The notes beneath the pieces are model-generated. The model searched no databases, was not told where the DNA came from, and saw nothing but the letters and a program-made list of their open reading frames with translations. Source: Clitopilus passeckerianus (Eukaryota; Basidiomycota; Agaricomycetes; Agaricales; Entolomataceae). From it: 64,000 nucleotides of DNA. The stretch spans positions 186,001 to 250,000 of the forward strand of contig CALYLX010000037.1 in NCBI GenBank assembly GCA_944990035.1. The letters run 5' to 3'. Within the stretch, counting starts at the first letter, position 1, and each line of letters opens with the position of its first letter. A program made the translations under genes and the position numbers. Positions 22,501-31,166 of this stretch are shown in pieces.

Positions 22501-23548
22501 AAATGACACTATCACGTCTGAAGGAACAGCAAGGTGCTATCGAGATCATATCTTCTCTAAACATGGAATTCCCCGACACGTTATATCAGATAGAGGACCA
22601 CAATTTGCATCTAAATTCATGAAAGAATTGTGTCATCTTATAGGAATGGAACAAAACAAGTCAACAGCCTATCACCCACAGACAGACGGACAAACAGAAC
22701 GAGTTAACCAAGAGTTAGAACAATACTTAAGGTTATTCGTCAATTACCGACAGTCTGATTGGGCTGAATGGCTTGCCTTAGCAGAATTTTCATACAACAA
22801 CAAAATTCACTCTGCAACAGGCTTCACTCCATTCTATCTGAATTCCGGACAACATCCATGGACTGGCAAAGAACTTTCTACGGAAGTACGAAATCCCTCT
22901 GCTCACAAATTTGCGTCATTTATGAAGAAAATTTGTGAAGAAGCAGAAGCATCTCTCAAGCGAGCGGCTGAGGTGATGAAAACACAGTACGACCAAAAAA
23001 AAGGACCAACACAGGTTTACAATAAAGGAGATAAAGTCTACGTTGAAGGGATTAACATCACTATGGACCGCCCAACAAAGAAGTTAGCTGAAAAGCGATA
23101 TGGTCCCTTCAAAATAATCAAAAAGATAGGATCATCATCCTATGAACTTGATCTCCCTAAGGAATGGAAGGACACTGGTGTCCACACTGTCTTTAATGAA
23201 AGTCTACTCCATCCTTATAAACCGCCTGTCTTTGCATCTCAAAAGAATGTAGTCCCTCGTCCTGTCCAACCTATTGTGCCAAACATTGTCGGACATGAAA
23301 TCGAAGCAATTCTTGATTCTCAAGAAGTCTGGAGGCGTAATAAACGTGCTATTGAATACAAGGTGCAATACAAGGATAAACCCCTTGAAGAAATCTCTTG
23401 GGTCCCTTCTGAAAGCCTTGAAAATGCACGTGACTTGGTCTCCAAATTCCACCGACAAAATCCTGATGCACCTAGATGGGATAATCCTCCGCCAACCCGA
23501 ACTTCCCTTCGAATTCTTCAAATCCCTCAACAAATGTTACCTAAATGA
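19532..23548 (+). CDS. pol: Gypsy-1 Pol (protease, RT, RNase H, integrase, chromodomain)
   Basis: About 1338 codons read in the -1 frame relative to gag; there is no ATG at its start, so expression by frameshifting is expected. Domains in order: aspartic protease with LLDSGCTGS (about 19975); RT with QDYRKLN, TLDIRWGYNN and the catalytic YMDD box (21125-21136); RNase H with VEVDSSNFATGG and WTDHENLKYF; integrase with the HHCC finger (HHDKK..HPGR..CPLCQRN) and a D..D..E core (SVDLIGPLP, ISDRGPQFA, HPQTDGQTERVNQE); a GPF/Y-like module (YGPFKIIKK); and a chromodomain (23297-23470, EIEAILDSQEVWRRNK..ISWVPSESL). The whole frame is open. The TGA at 23546 may not be the original end. Confidence 0.94.
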   Translation, partial: SVESGVSANTPTSCNSSSSSSFTYGSDVNPSTIPEIYEALKEKEEQSARRYGKTTPHTSMWMAQRLKDQPKEMAIALLQNWTHSKRRNECTYEAIDELNNLNDEDILSALWEMKGPKKYIRGSKGKQLDVPLVAMSTATLKSYQTQALLDSGCTGSCVNKKWIEENKLATYKFPRPIPVYNADGTRNSDGAVTDYIDLRIRIGHFHVETLRFAVTNLGKADMFLGYDWLSLHNPEIDWQNGCMKFTRCPEECGIQHNLDEHAKMQQNEPESEDFSDWIEYDHGDKFLSVNMEEELDRRQFHSNIEDRGEENTHIRAFQNISSKIAEEAAKKEKSKTFEEIVPPRYHKFKSTVFGKKSFDKLPPQRPWDHVIELIPNAKLQDCKVYPLNLEEQKKLNEFLEENLQSGRIRPSKSPMASPFFFVKKKDRSLRPVQDYRKLNDITIKNKYPLPLVQELVDKLKNAKYFTTLDIRWGYNNVRIKEGDEWKAAFRTNRGLYEPVVMFFGLCNSPSTFQAMMNELFRDEINSGTVVIYMDDILIFTKTMEEHEKMVEIVLEKLQMNELYLKPEKCSFHKEEVEYLGMIISENSVQMDPLKVKVVVNWPTLTCKRDIQQFLGFCNFYRRFIEGFSKVAKPLSELTGNAEWSWTDRQEEVFKKLKELITSAPILALPNDDGKFRVEVDSSNFATGGILSQEQADGKYRPVAFISKALNDAERNYEIYDKEMLAVAHALEEWRQYLMGAKQEFEIWTDHENLKYFRKPQKINRRQARWLTEMQDYQFTLHHKPGSSMGKADSLSRQPGHKKGVNDNEDIVLFKPELFRTILRTIEVEGIADKWMKQIICAKGQKDPEVVKCLNTKEPGWIEQKDYITWNHRVYVPKDKKLREEIIRTHHDKKTEGHPGRYKTLEAITRNYWWPRITLDVKKYVEDCPLCQRNKPIRAAPNAPLSSNEIPTKPWEIISVDLIGPLPMSNGYNMILVVVDQFSKQAHFISTNDTITSEGTARCYRDHIFSKHGIPRHVISDRGPQFASKFMKELCHLIGMEQNKSTAYHPQTDGQTERVNQELEQYLRLFVNYRQSDWAEWLALAEFSYNNKIHSATGFTPFYLNSGQHPWTGKELSTEVRNPSAHKFASFMKKICEEAEASLKRAAEVMKTQYDQKKGPTQVYNKGDKVYVEGINITMDRPTKKLAEKRYGPFKIIKKIGSSSYELDLPKEWKDTGVHTVFNESLLHPYKPPVFASQKNVVPRPVQPIVPNIVGHEIEAILDSQEVWRRNKRAIEYKVQYKDKPLEEISWVPSESLENARDLVSKFHRQNPDAPRWDNPPPTRTSLRILQIPQQMLPK

Positions 23549-23752
23549 CAACTTTATGACTGGTCCAAAAATTGTGCCTGGACAGTTATCCCTACTCAAC
23601 GCAAAGATGCTATTTGGCGGCCAACACAGTCCCTTACTGGTCGATATCAAAATGAATCTCAACTCAACGACGCCGTAGACGAAATGATGGAGAAGTGGAT
23701 GCTACGAGATCCTGAAAAACGGCAATCTATGCAGAAATACCTTACTGATTAG
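23549..23752 (+). other. In-phase extension of Gypsy-1 pol beyond TGA
   Basis: 67 further codons in the pol frame from the TGA (23546-23548) to a TAG at 23750-23752, with protein-like composition (NDAVDEMMEKWMLRDPEKRQ). TGA followed by C is a leaky stop context, and TGA is also what deamination of CGA would give. The segment is either a readthrough tail or the lost C terminus. Confidence 0.5.
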
Positions 23753-23771
23753 ATATCGGGATGATATCCCT

Positions 23772-23784
23772 AAGAAGGGGGTAA
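23772..23784 (+). other. Gypsy-1 polypurine tract
   Basis: AAGAAGGGGGTAA directly before the 3' LTR. Purine-rich RNA at this position primes plus-strand DNA synthesis in LTR retrotransposons. Gypsy-2 also has GGGTAA immediately before its 3' LTR. Confidence 0.75.
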
Positions 23785-24065
23785 TGTTACGGTTTTACAT
23801 TTTATTTACATTTTCGTCTGAATTATTTATATAATATGCAGCTATACACAGCCACATCCAAATTTGGATTGCGTCATCACATACCCTTTACCCAGTACAT
23901 ACATGAGGTTTACATGAGGCATACTGTATATATAATGAGTAGTTCTCAAATGAAACACCAGACTTGAACTGGTTTTTACCCCCATAGCTAGTTTGAGTTA
24001 GGTGTGTACGACAGACATGGATTGAGTGGACGACCCAGTAGCTTAGGCTAGTTGTGTCGCTAACA
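23785..24065 (+). repeat. Gypsy-1 3' LTR
   Basis: 281 bp, starts TGTTACGG and ends GTCGCTAACA, followed by target duplicate AACGC (24066-24070). The LTR stub at 12253-12334 matches this version (TGTTACGG) at its end. Confidence 0.95.
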
Positions 24066-24322
24066 AACGCGTGGGCGGTCAGTATCAGATGCTGGGCGTC
24101 TAACATGACTAGCCAGTCTGGGTGGGTGGGTGCACCAACCACCGCCTCTCCCTCAGGATTGGTAGTGGATACCGTGCGTCGGATGAGCCGCCATGGTGGC
24201 TCTTGAAGCAGAATCATGTCAAAGTCATTCTTATGTTCCTCTAGTAGCGCAGCAACCAGATCATAGTTTCTATTCACGTTCTGTGAAAAGAAGCAGAGAG
24301 TATTTACATGATTGTGTCGCAT
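24066..24322 (-). pseudogene. LINE ORF2 N terminus, disrupted by Gypsy-1
   Basis: Start of the ORF2 whose remainder is at 14394-17253. ATG 24322 lies 9 nt after the ORF1 stop. NVNRNYDLVAALLEEHKNDFD and LLQEPPWRLIRR are the first endonuclease motifs. A 1-nt loss after LVM shifts the frame about 50 bp before the LTR insertion. Confidence 0.87.
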
Positions 24323-24331
24323 AAAGTAAAA

Positions 24332-25873
24332 CTAAGTGCAGGCAGTGTGTTCACCCCGACCAATCTGAATTGGTCTCCTCCTGGGTGGTAGTACGTCAGT
24401 ATAACTCTGCGGTGCCTTAACAGAAAAGCTTACCGCATTGTTGACAGCATATCGGCGCTGGATCCAGCCAGCATCAAACCAATGTCTTGCAAAAGGGCAC
24501 TTGGGCGAATCAGCCTCATGCTCCTTGCCACAGTTGATGCACCTAGGTGCATGCAGGCATGGTGCGCCATCAGGAGTGGCAGGCACCGGAGGGTTAGCGT
24601 TAGGCTTGCCCTAGCAGCAGTGGGCAAGCTTGCGATGGTTGCGCGAATCATTTGCCATAGCCACAATGCGCGCAGGAGTTAAACTGCTGCCTGCAGGTGC
24701 CAGTGGGATGGCCCCAAGCCCAGCAGCATTGACACTGCGGAACGCCAGCATGGACGCTCACAGGGGAGATGAGACACAGACGACCTCCAATCGAGATCTT
24801 CTTGTGTGTGATGGCCTTGAGGGAGGTGCCAGACCTAGTGTCCCAAAAGTCGAAGAACACGACGCACATGTCATGCGTGCGTGAGTTGCGGTGCACACGG
24901 GGCATTCCAGCAAGCTAGAGCACACTGGTAGCAGGATCTTGACGCAGCAGTGCTAGAACCGCATCGGCAGTGATAGGAGTGCTGCCTGCTGCACCAAAGG
25001 TGAAGTAGGGCACTCCTGTAATGCGCACATAGGAACACGATGTGGGAACCTCCACAGCAGCGTGGACGGTGGGGGATGGGTTGGCACCTTCAGTGACAGG
25101 GTACCAGACGCGCTCAACAGCGATCCGGATGATGCCTAGGTCGCTGTGGGTGGGTGTCTCGTCGAGGTAGACAATGATAGCGTTGCCCCTGCCAATTTCA
25201 GCATGGATAGTGCGGTTCTTAGACCCACCAGCGCCAAAGCGAAGGTTGAGGGTGGAGACAGCCTGTTCAGGCGAAATGGGAAGAGAAACAGAGACAGCAT
25301 TGTCTCCATTGCCCCTGGTAGCGTAGACGAAGCACTGCTTGCGTGAGGGGCCGCGCGTCGTGGATTTGAGCTTCTGCTTCTTCTTCGAAGGGGAGGGAGC
25401 AGTAGGAGGTGGGGAGGACGCTGCCTTGCGCTTATTGGCATTGGAGTTATCCTTGAGTTGCGCTACTTCATCCCAGGACAGTCCAGGGAGATGACGCGCG
25501 AGTTTAGCAAGTTCTGCGCATTGCTGCGCAGTTATGCCCACAGTGACCTCTGCAAAAGAGCGAGGGGCGGCGTTTGCAGGCCTCCTAGGTGGCTGCGATG
25601 CGACAGAAGCGTAGGATGCCTTGGGAGCGCGCTGATGCTGTTGTGGTTGCTGCTGCTGCAGCTGGGACACATTAGCAGGGTTGGGTGCATGCACAGCATG
25701 CGGATTGGGTGCCCTGCGCGTTGCAGGAGCCTGTGGAGCAGGCCTAGCAAACTGGCGCTGCCATTGCATCCAGTTTCCGGGGTTTACCCGCTCTGGTTGC
25801 GATGTGGAAGGCGTAGCACCTGAGTCCGGTCCAGGGACCGGGTTGTCAGGTTGCTGATATGTTGCAGTGGACT
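24332..25873 (-). pseudogene. LINE ORF1, second subfamily, 5' truncated
   Basis: Minus-strand ORF1 lacking its first ~240 codons. It starts in the QQPDNPVPGP linker and continues through MQWQRQFARPAPQAP, the polyQ/Leu-Gln run, QCAELAKLARHLPGL, KKKQKLK and YVRITGVPYFTFGAAGS. A TAG at 24915 replaces a glutamine codon, and a frameshift follows the second zinc knuckle (GYGK, near 24650). The third knuckle CINCGKEHEADSPKC and the end at 24332 are intact. Its 5' end abuts the poly(T) of another minus-strand LINE. Confidence 0.86.
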
Positions 25874-28108
25874 CCTTTTTTTTTTTTTTTGATCAAAGTC
25901 CTACGCCCCCGGAGGGGGCATCTGACAATTTATATTCCGGCGCCCGATCACAGTCCGGTCGCAAGTACCTAAATACATGCATTGTATACTAACGTATGTA
26001 AAACCGTGTTCGTTGAGTGAACTACACTAAATACGGGGTGTACCAAAGAGCAAGCTAGGGTGGCCCCTGAGGATAAATCTCTTAAAGAGTATGGTAGCGC
26101 GCAACACCCCGCAGAAGCAGCAAGAACCCTGGGGGCCAGGCTTGCCACTATATGAAGGATGGAGCACTGACGCCTATGCATGGAAGAACAAATTGGTGTG
26201 CGCCTGGCACCCAGACAAGGTCATCTGGGCACGGAGGTGCAGCGGAGCCTGTCACAGGCATTCGTCGGCGGTGGCCCCCCACAGCGGGGAGGGCATCGCG
26301 GGGCCGTGTAGGGGCCTTCTCAGGTGGCCCACGTCGCCGTGTCTTCCTGGCTTTGGGAAACGGCGGTGGAGACTGTTGTGAAGGAAATGCAAAAGTGGCA
26401 GGGTTGTTCTCAAGAAAGAACAAGAAGGACGACAGGTCCCAGCGCAAGCGCTGGTTGGGCCGACGTTGAAAGAACAAGAAGGACGACAGCTCCCAGCGCA
26501 AGCGCTGGTTGGGCCGACGTTGGAAGTGCGCACACTGGTGAAGGATGTGGCCCCTCGTTTCCAGTATGCGCCAGTCGCATGCACACGCTGTCTCCCCACC
26601 CAGGTTGAAGCGTGCACAGAATACGCCAATGGGTGCATGACCCAGAACTGCGCGTGTAAGGCACGCGGTATGCGCATTGGAAGAACCAACACGACGTAGC
26701 CAAGGTCCACCTTTGATGTGTGTGGGCCTTAGAGAGGCACCTTTGTGTGTAAGGCGCAAGAAGTTGTTGCCAGAGTAAGAAGGCTGCTGCAGTAGACAAG
26801 TCCACTCATGCAGCATTCTATCCATGGTGCGTTTCCGGGCATACCCAAGGGATGTCCGAGGTTGGTCGCCAGCACCCACCTGCAAGCCAGTGGCCGCCAA
26901 GTGAGCACGGTGGTGGATGTCCCAGTTGAGTTTTGAAGGGACATGAACAAAGTGGACTTGCCTGCCAGCGTCGCCCGAGAACCAAGCACATAGTTTGGAG
27001 CAAATGGACAGCGAGTGTCCTTGCCCAGAGTGGAGAGACGGGTCCAAAGCCAAACGGATGGCTTTAGTTGAGTCTGAGAGCACAACTATCTTGGCACAGT
27101 TGTTGCGCAGAACAGCCTTGCTTATAGACAAGTCAATGGCTGCAAGTTCGGCATCATCAGAAAGGACTCTGCCCGATGCCATAGTGTATTCTTCTGGGCC
27201 AAAGACGCCATGAAGGAGGGAGCAGGCAGCAACCGCTTGGTGCTTCCTGCTCTTGGGAACAGACGCATCAGCTGCCACCAACACGGTAGTGTCAGACAGA
27301 TCTGCGTCAGTGCGAATCACATCCAGGTGGATGCGAGAGTCAAGAGCATCCTTAGATGCAGCAATGATGGTGTCAAATGTAATCCTGCCAGAGTGCGTAT
27401 CCAACAGGCGGAGGCCTGGGACTGCTTCACCATGGATAGGGTTGAGAGACTCAGAGACGCGCCCAGCATGTGTGTCAGAGTCCACAACAGTAGAGAGCAA
27501 GTTGCCGCGTACGCGTCGCGACAGGTTGGAGAGGGACGAAGAGAGACATATTGGTCCTTCGTACAGCTGGTGCTTGTCACTAATAAGCGACAGCGTAGGG
27601 TGGTTGCCAATCAGGGTGCCAATACGCGCCTGGCCACGTTCAACCAGTTTCCTGATGTGCAAATGAATGGGAGGGAGACCAGCAATAGACTCAGTCCCCC
27701 CTCCTGGCGATGTGCGAAAGGCGCCGGTTATCCACCTGGCAGCCTTGTGTTGCATGGTGCGCAGGTGCGACATAGAAGTGGAAGACCTCTGTCTTGTCAT
27801 GTTCCAAGAAAAGGCCAAGTGCAGTAACAAGCTCTGTGATCGCAGCATACACTTGTTGGAGTAGAGTGATGTTCTCCCCAAAGGATGCTGACTGGACAAT
27901 GCGACCATCATCCACATAAGACATGAGTGTAGTAACAGCAGGAGGAATCCTGCACTCAAATAGTCTTATCACTAGTACCAAATAGAGCGCAGAGAGGAGG
28001 GGAGATAGAGCAGATCCTTGGCCAATGCCAACATTTGCAAAGTACTTGCTGGACTCTTCACTGTTCCAGCTGTAAGAAATGTGTCTCCCAACAAGGTAAG
28101 ACGCAAAG
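25874..28108 (-). pseudogene. LINE 3' half: ORF2 (RT to C terminus), 3' UTR and tail
   Basis: Minus-strand LINE copy with poly(A) tail (read as T, 25877-25890), hairpin (about 25905-25923) and 3' region, 5' truncated in the RT at about 28108. The RT piece with SYVDDG is followed by a deletion that removes the end of the palm and thumb. A 603-codon frame (26148-27959) then gives the linker, a complete RNase H domain (AADASVPKSRKHQ, ELAAIDLS, VVLSDSTKAI, WDIHHRAHLAA) and the C-terminal zinc finger (CACDWRILETRGHILHQC). It contains an 18-residue in-frame tandem duplication, and its last codons are altered by a deletion near 26190. Confidence 0.87.
26414..26521. repeat. 54-bp tandem duplication
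   Basis: Two adjacent 54-bp units, nearly identical, inside the ORF2 C-terminal region. In the minus-strand protein this doubles QRRPNQRLRWELSSFLFF without shifting the frame. No other LINE copy in the window has the second unit. Confidence 0.88.
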
Positions 28109-28277
28109 AGAAACACCTGCTAAAGGTGGAAGCACAGCCTCAGGGTTATATCAGCATCAAGCCAAGAGATTGAACTATGATATATATTATTTTCAAGATT
28201 TTGCATAATTTACTTCATTAGCTATTAACACATCTTTGGAAAAGTAGCAAACATTGGAAGGGTTTTGTTGCCCACTG
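28109..28277. mobile_element. Tc1-A terminal repeat fragment
   Basis: About 169 bp of one Tc1-A inverted repeat ending GGGTTTTGTTGCCCACTG at 28277 with TA behind it. The rest of the transposon and its other end are missing. The left edge abuts a truncated LINE. Positions 28278-28303 between it and the next LINE are unassigned. Confidence 0.85.
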
Positions 28278-28303
28278 TATATACTAGAATGCAACACTGA
28301 CAC

Positions 28304-29041
28304 CATCCTCTTTGATCTGTTACTACTACCATCACAGCCACAACAGCAACGCAAATTTGCCTTCAAGCACTTGCACACTGCTCAACCCACTAGTTTTTGC
28401 ACCTGTCTGCACTATGAGTAGTGCAGGAGACAACAAGAAGAACACCCGGCCGCCGGACCCGCCTCCAACGCCCTCCATGCCTCAGAAGGACTATGGCAGT
28501 AGCTATGGCACATTTGATGGTGAAGAAACCCCCCAGGGACCCTCTAGTGCTTGAAACAAGCGTCCAACTCCAGCAATAGATGAGGACAATGGTCTTGAGT
28601 ATGCTGAAAGCCCTGCTCCCTCCGCCCCTTCCTCCCCTGAACATAAGCGCAGGAAGGACGCTTCTGGTGCTGCTGTTGTGCAGCCCAAATCTAGAACTGC
28701 CTCTAGGGCTGGTTTACTCTCCCAAACAGAGTTCTTCCCTCTGTTTACAGGTTATGATGAGTCGGAATCCTGCAGTTTGACACTGCAGGCCACTGGGAGC
28801 GCTGCAGAGGATGATGTTGAAGCACTCACAGACTCCCTCTCGACTATCCAAGGGTGGATGGTGTAGGTTGCATCATCCTTTGGTGATGAGCAGAATGCTC
28901 GAGACATTGCCAATGCCCTTATCAGCACTGTTGCACAAGCAGTGAGTTCGCACTTTCTTGACTATCTCTCTATAGATGAAGGACATGTCAGAGACACCTT
29001 GAACAACCTCCTACCCCCTCCTCCATCCCAGCAGCACCTTG
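28304..29041 (+). pseudogene. LINE 5' end and ORF1 N terminus
   Basis: Exact LINE 5' terminus (CATCCTCTTTGATCTG) and 5' UTR, then ORF1 from ATG 28414 (MSSAGDNKKNT). TGA at 28552 (from an arginine CGA in sister copies) and TAG at 28864 (from CAG) stop the frame, and a short deletion near 28986 follows. It ends at an LTR-like insertion; the piece at 30999-31166 may be its continuation. Confidence 0.86.
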
Positions 29042-29301
29042 TGTTGGAATATTGACGCGTCTGGACACGTGACACACCACGCGATACCACCTGACATGGC
29101 ATGTGACCAGGGTCTAGGGTTATTCCATGACTCATACGATATGTCATACATTCCGTCATATATGACTTCATTACACATCACTATTACTATATATAGTTCC
29201 TCTTATATTTCGTACTATATTTAGCACATTCCATGATGTTCTACATCATTCCATACACTTACATACACATGGTCTGTGTGCACTTCATACTTATATATAT
29301 A

Positions 29302-30893
29302 CAGTGGGCAACAAAACTCTTCCAATGTTTGCTACTTTTTCAAAAATGTGTTAATAGCTGATGAAATAAATTATGCAAAATCTTGAAAATAATATATATC
29401 ATAGTTCAATCTCTTGGCTTGATGCTAACATGACCCTGAGGCTGTGCTTCCACTTTTAGCAGGTGTTTCACACAGTACAAGGTGGTGACCCATTGGAAGG
29501 GTTTTGTTGCTACTGATTTTAAAAACAGAAATACATGGATTTTAGTACTTAGTCTACTTTCCCTTGGCATCAACTACTGCCTGAATCCTTCTAGGCATTG
29601 ACTCTATTAAGTTCTGGCACACCTCAGCTGGAATCTCATTCCAAACCTTCTCTACCCTTGCCCAAAGCTCTAATACTCCATTAGTTAGAGAATTATACTT
29701 GCTAAGCTCTTTTTTGACATGAACCCAAAGATGTTCAATAGGGTTCATATCAGGAGGGTTTGCTGGCCAGATTAGAACCTTCATTTTGTGGTGTTTAAAC
29801 CATTCCTTGGCCATGTTGCTGGTGTGCTTGGGGTCATTGTCCTGCTGAAAAATCATATCCTTCACTTTTACCTTATAGTACTTTAGGCTAGCCTGAAGTT
29901 CCTCCTCCAGGATTGAAGTGTAAAGGACCTTGTCCATGGTACCTTCAATTTTGGTAGCATATCCAACCCCATCCCATCCCATACAGCCCCATATCATAAT
30001 ATTTCCTCCTCCAAATTTCCGGGTTTCTTTGACGCGTCGCTTGTTAAGCCCCTCCTTCTTCCCTGCCCACACTCTCTCATTCCCATCTGCCCCAAACCAG
30101 TTGATTTTAGTCTCATCAGACCAATAGACCTTTTTCCAATCATCTACAGTCCACTCCTTATGCCTCTCTGCAAACTCCTTCCGTGCACGAATATGCTTCC
30201 AGTCAAGTGCAGGTCATTTCACCTTTCTAAAGGACTTCCAACCAGTGTTTTTGAGGCCCCTGCGTACTGTCTGAGGTGTGACAGTTGTGTTGGTAATATC
30301 TTGAAGAACTCTAGCAGCTTGGACAGCTGTAGAAATCTTGCCCATGTGCATGTTGAGTTTTGTGTATTCAATGTTGGCAGGCGTAAGCTTAGGAGGACAG
30401 CCACCAGATGACTTGGGAAGGTGAGGACAATGCTTATCACGTATTCTGCTAATAGAAGCAAGGCCAATACCAGTCTTTTTATGAATATGAGTGGCAGTGA
30501 GGCCAGTATGAAGCAGTTCAATGACACGGGTAGTCTGAGCTTTGGTGAGAGCATGCATGATGGGTTGGGGGCAAAGCAGCACTTGGGTCAGCTGTATATA
30601 TAGTGTACTGACACTCTAGTCACATGACCTTGTTGACTACAATCAACAAACTCAAGTATCATGTGACTTATCACATGATTACTAGATTCAAAATACTTAG
30701 CAACAAAACCCTTCCAATGGGTCACCACCTTGTACTGTGTGAAACACCTGCTAAAAGTGGAAGCACAGCCTCAGGGTTATGACATTGAACTATGATATAT
30801 ATTATTTTCAAGATTTTGCATAATTTACTTTATTAGCTATTAACACATCTTTGGAAAAATAGTAAACATTGGAAGGGTTTTGTTGCCCACTGT
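29302..30893 (-). mobile_element. Tc1-A copy 2, both ends present
   Basis: 1592 bp with TA duplicates at 29300-29301 and 30894-30895. Left terminal repeat is 29302-29510; the right one (30700-30893) has lost about 15 bp. Each repeat has the motif GCAACAAAACCCTTCCAATG at its outer end and an inverted copy of it at its inner end. Confidence 0.94.
29554..30558 (-). pseudogene. Tc1-A transposase, two nonsense codons
   Basis: DD34E transposase from ATG 30558. The single frame spans the whole gene with no shift. TGA at 30214-30216 (CGA in sisters) breaks it at FRKVK*PALD, and a TAG replaces the tryptophan of the final KWTKY. The helix-turn-helix N-terminal region, WSDETKIN, QDNDPKHTS and NPIEHLW are all present; 34 residues separate the second Asp and the Glu. 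By decay this is the mildest of the complete copies. Confidence 0.9.
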
Positions 30894-30998
30894 AGTGTAC
30901 ATTCTGTGCCCTAATACAATAAGAGTTTATCACTCGTCCTTTACATAGTTAGTACTCCATTAGTCTCTACACTCAAGGTAAGTACTTTAGTAGTTGCA

Positions 30999-31166
30999 CT
31001 TCCCCGCCTGCTTGACACCCTGTGCACACTGCTGCTCCTAAAGATGCTGCAAGTGCAGCATCTGCTCCTTCCACTGCTGCCGCAGGTGGGCATGGTATAG
31101 CACTGGCCTCCCTTGCTCCTGCAGTCACCCCCACCTCCTGCAGTGCCTCCCAAGGCACCAGGACTC
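30999..31166 (+). pseudogene. LINE ORF1 fragment (Ala-rich linker)
   Basis: Short plus-strand piece encoding the APKDAASAASAPSTAAAGGHG linker region, running into the poly(T) of a minus-strand LINE at 31167. It may continue the ORF1 at 28414-29041. Confidence 0.75.

Larger units (their letters stand above)
17259..24065 (+). mobile_element. Gypsy-1: complete Ty3/gypsy chromovirus
   Basis: Full-length LTR retrotransposon of 6807 bp with two 281-bp LTRs (TGTTA..TAACA), gag, pol in the -1 frame with a C-terminal chromodomain, and a polypurine tract. The 5-bp target duplication AACGC (17254-17258, 24066-24070) splits the endonuclease region of a minus-strand LINE; removing the element restores that LINE sequence. 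The two LTRs differ at five positions by my count (four transitions), so insertion is fairly recent. Both main genes are open, making this the best candidate for an active element in the window. Confidence 0.96.
29042..30998. repeat. Probable solo LTR of an unidentified retrotransposon, split by Tc1-A
   Basis: Non-LINE sequence of about 260 bp (29042-29301) and about 100 bp (30896-30998) around a Tc1-A copy. It starts TGTTGGAATATTGAC, a form common at LTR starts, and the right part contains CTAATACAATAAGAG, resembling an LTR polyadenylation region. LINE ORF1 sequence lies on both sides. The right boundary and target duplication are uncertain, and no internal genes exist here to identify the family. 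Confidence 0.45.

Noticed and set aside
23274..23678. Separate 134-codon gene at the end of Gypsy-1
   Set aside because: Overlaps the chromodomain in another frame and has no motif; the pol-frame extension is the better reading.
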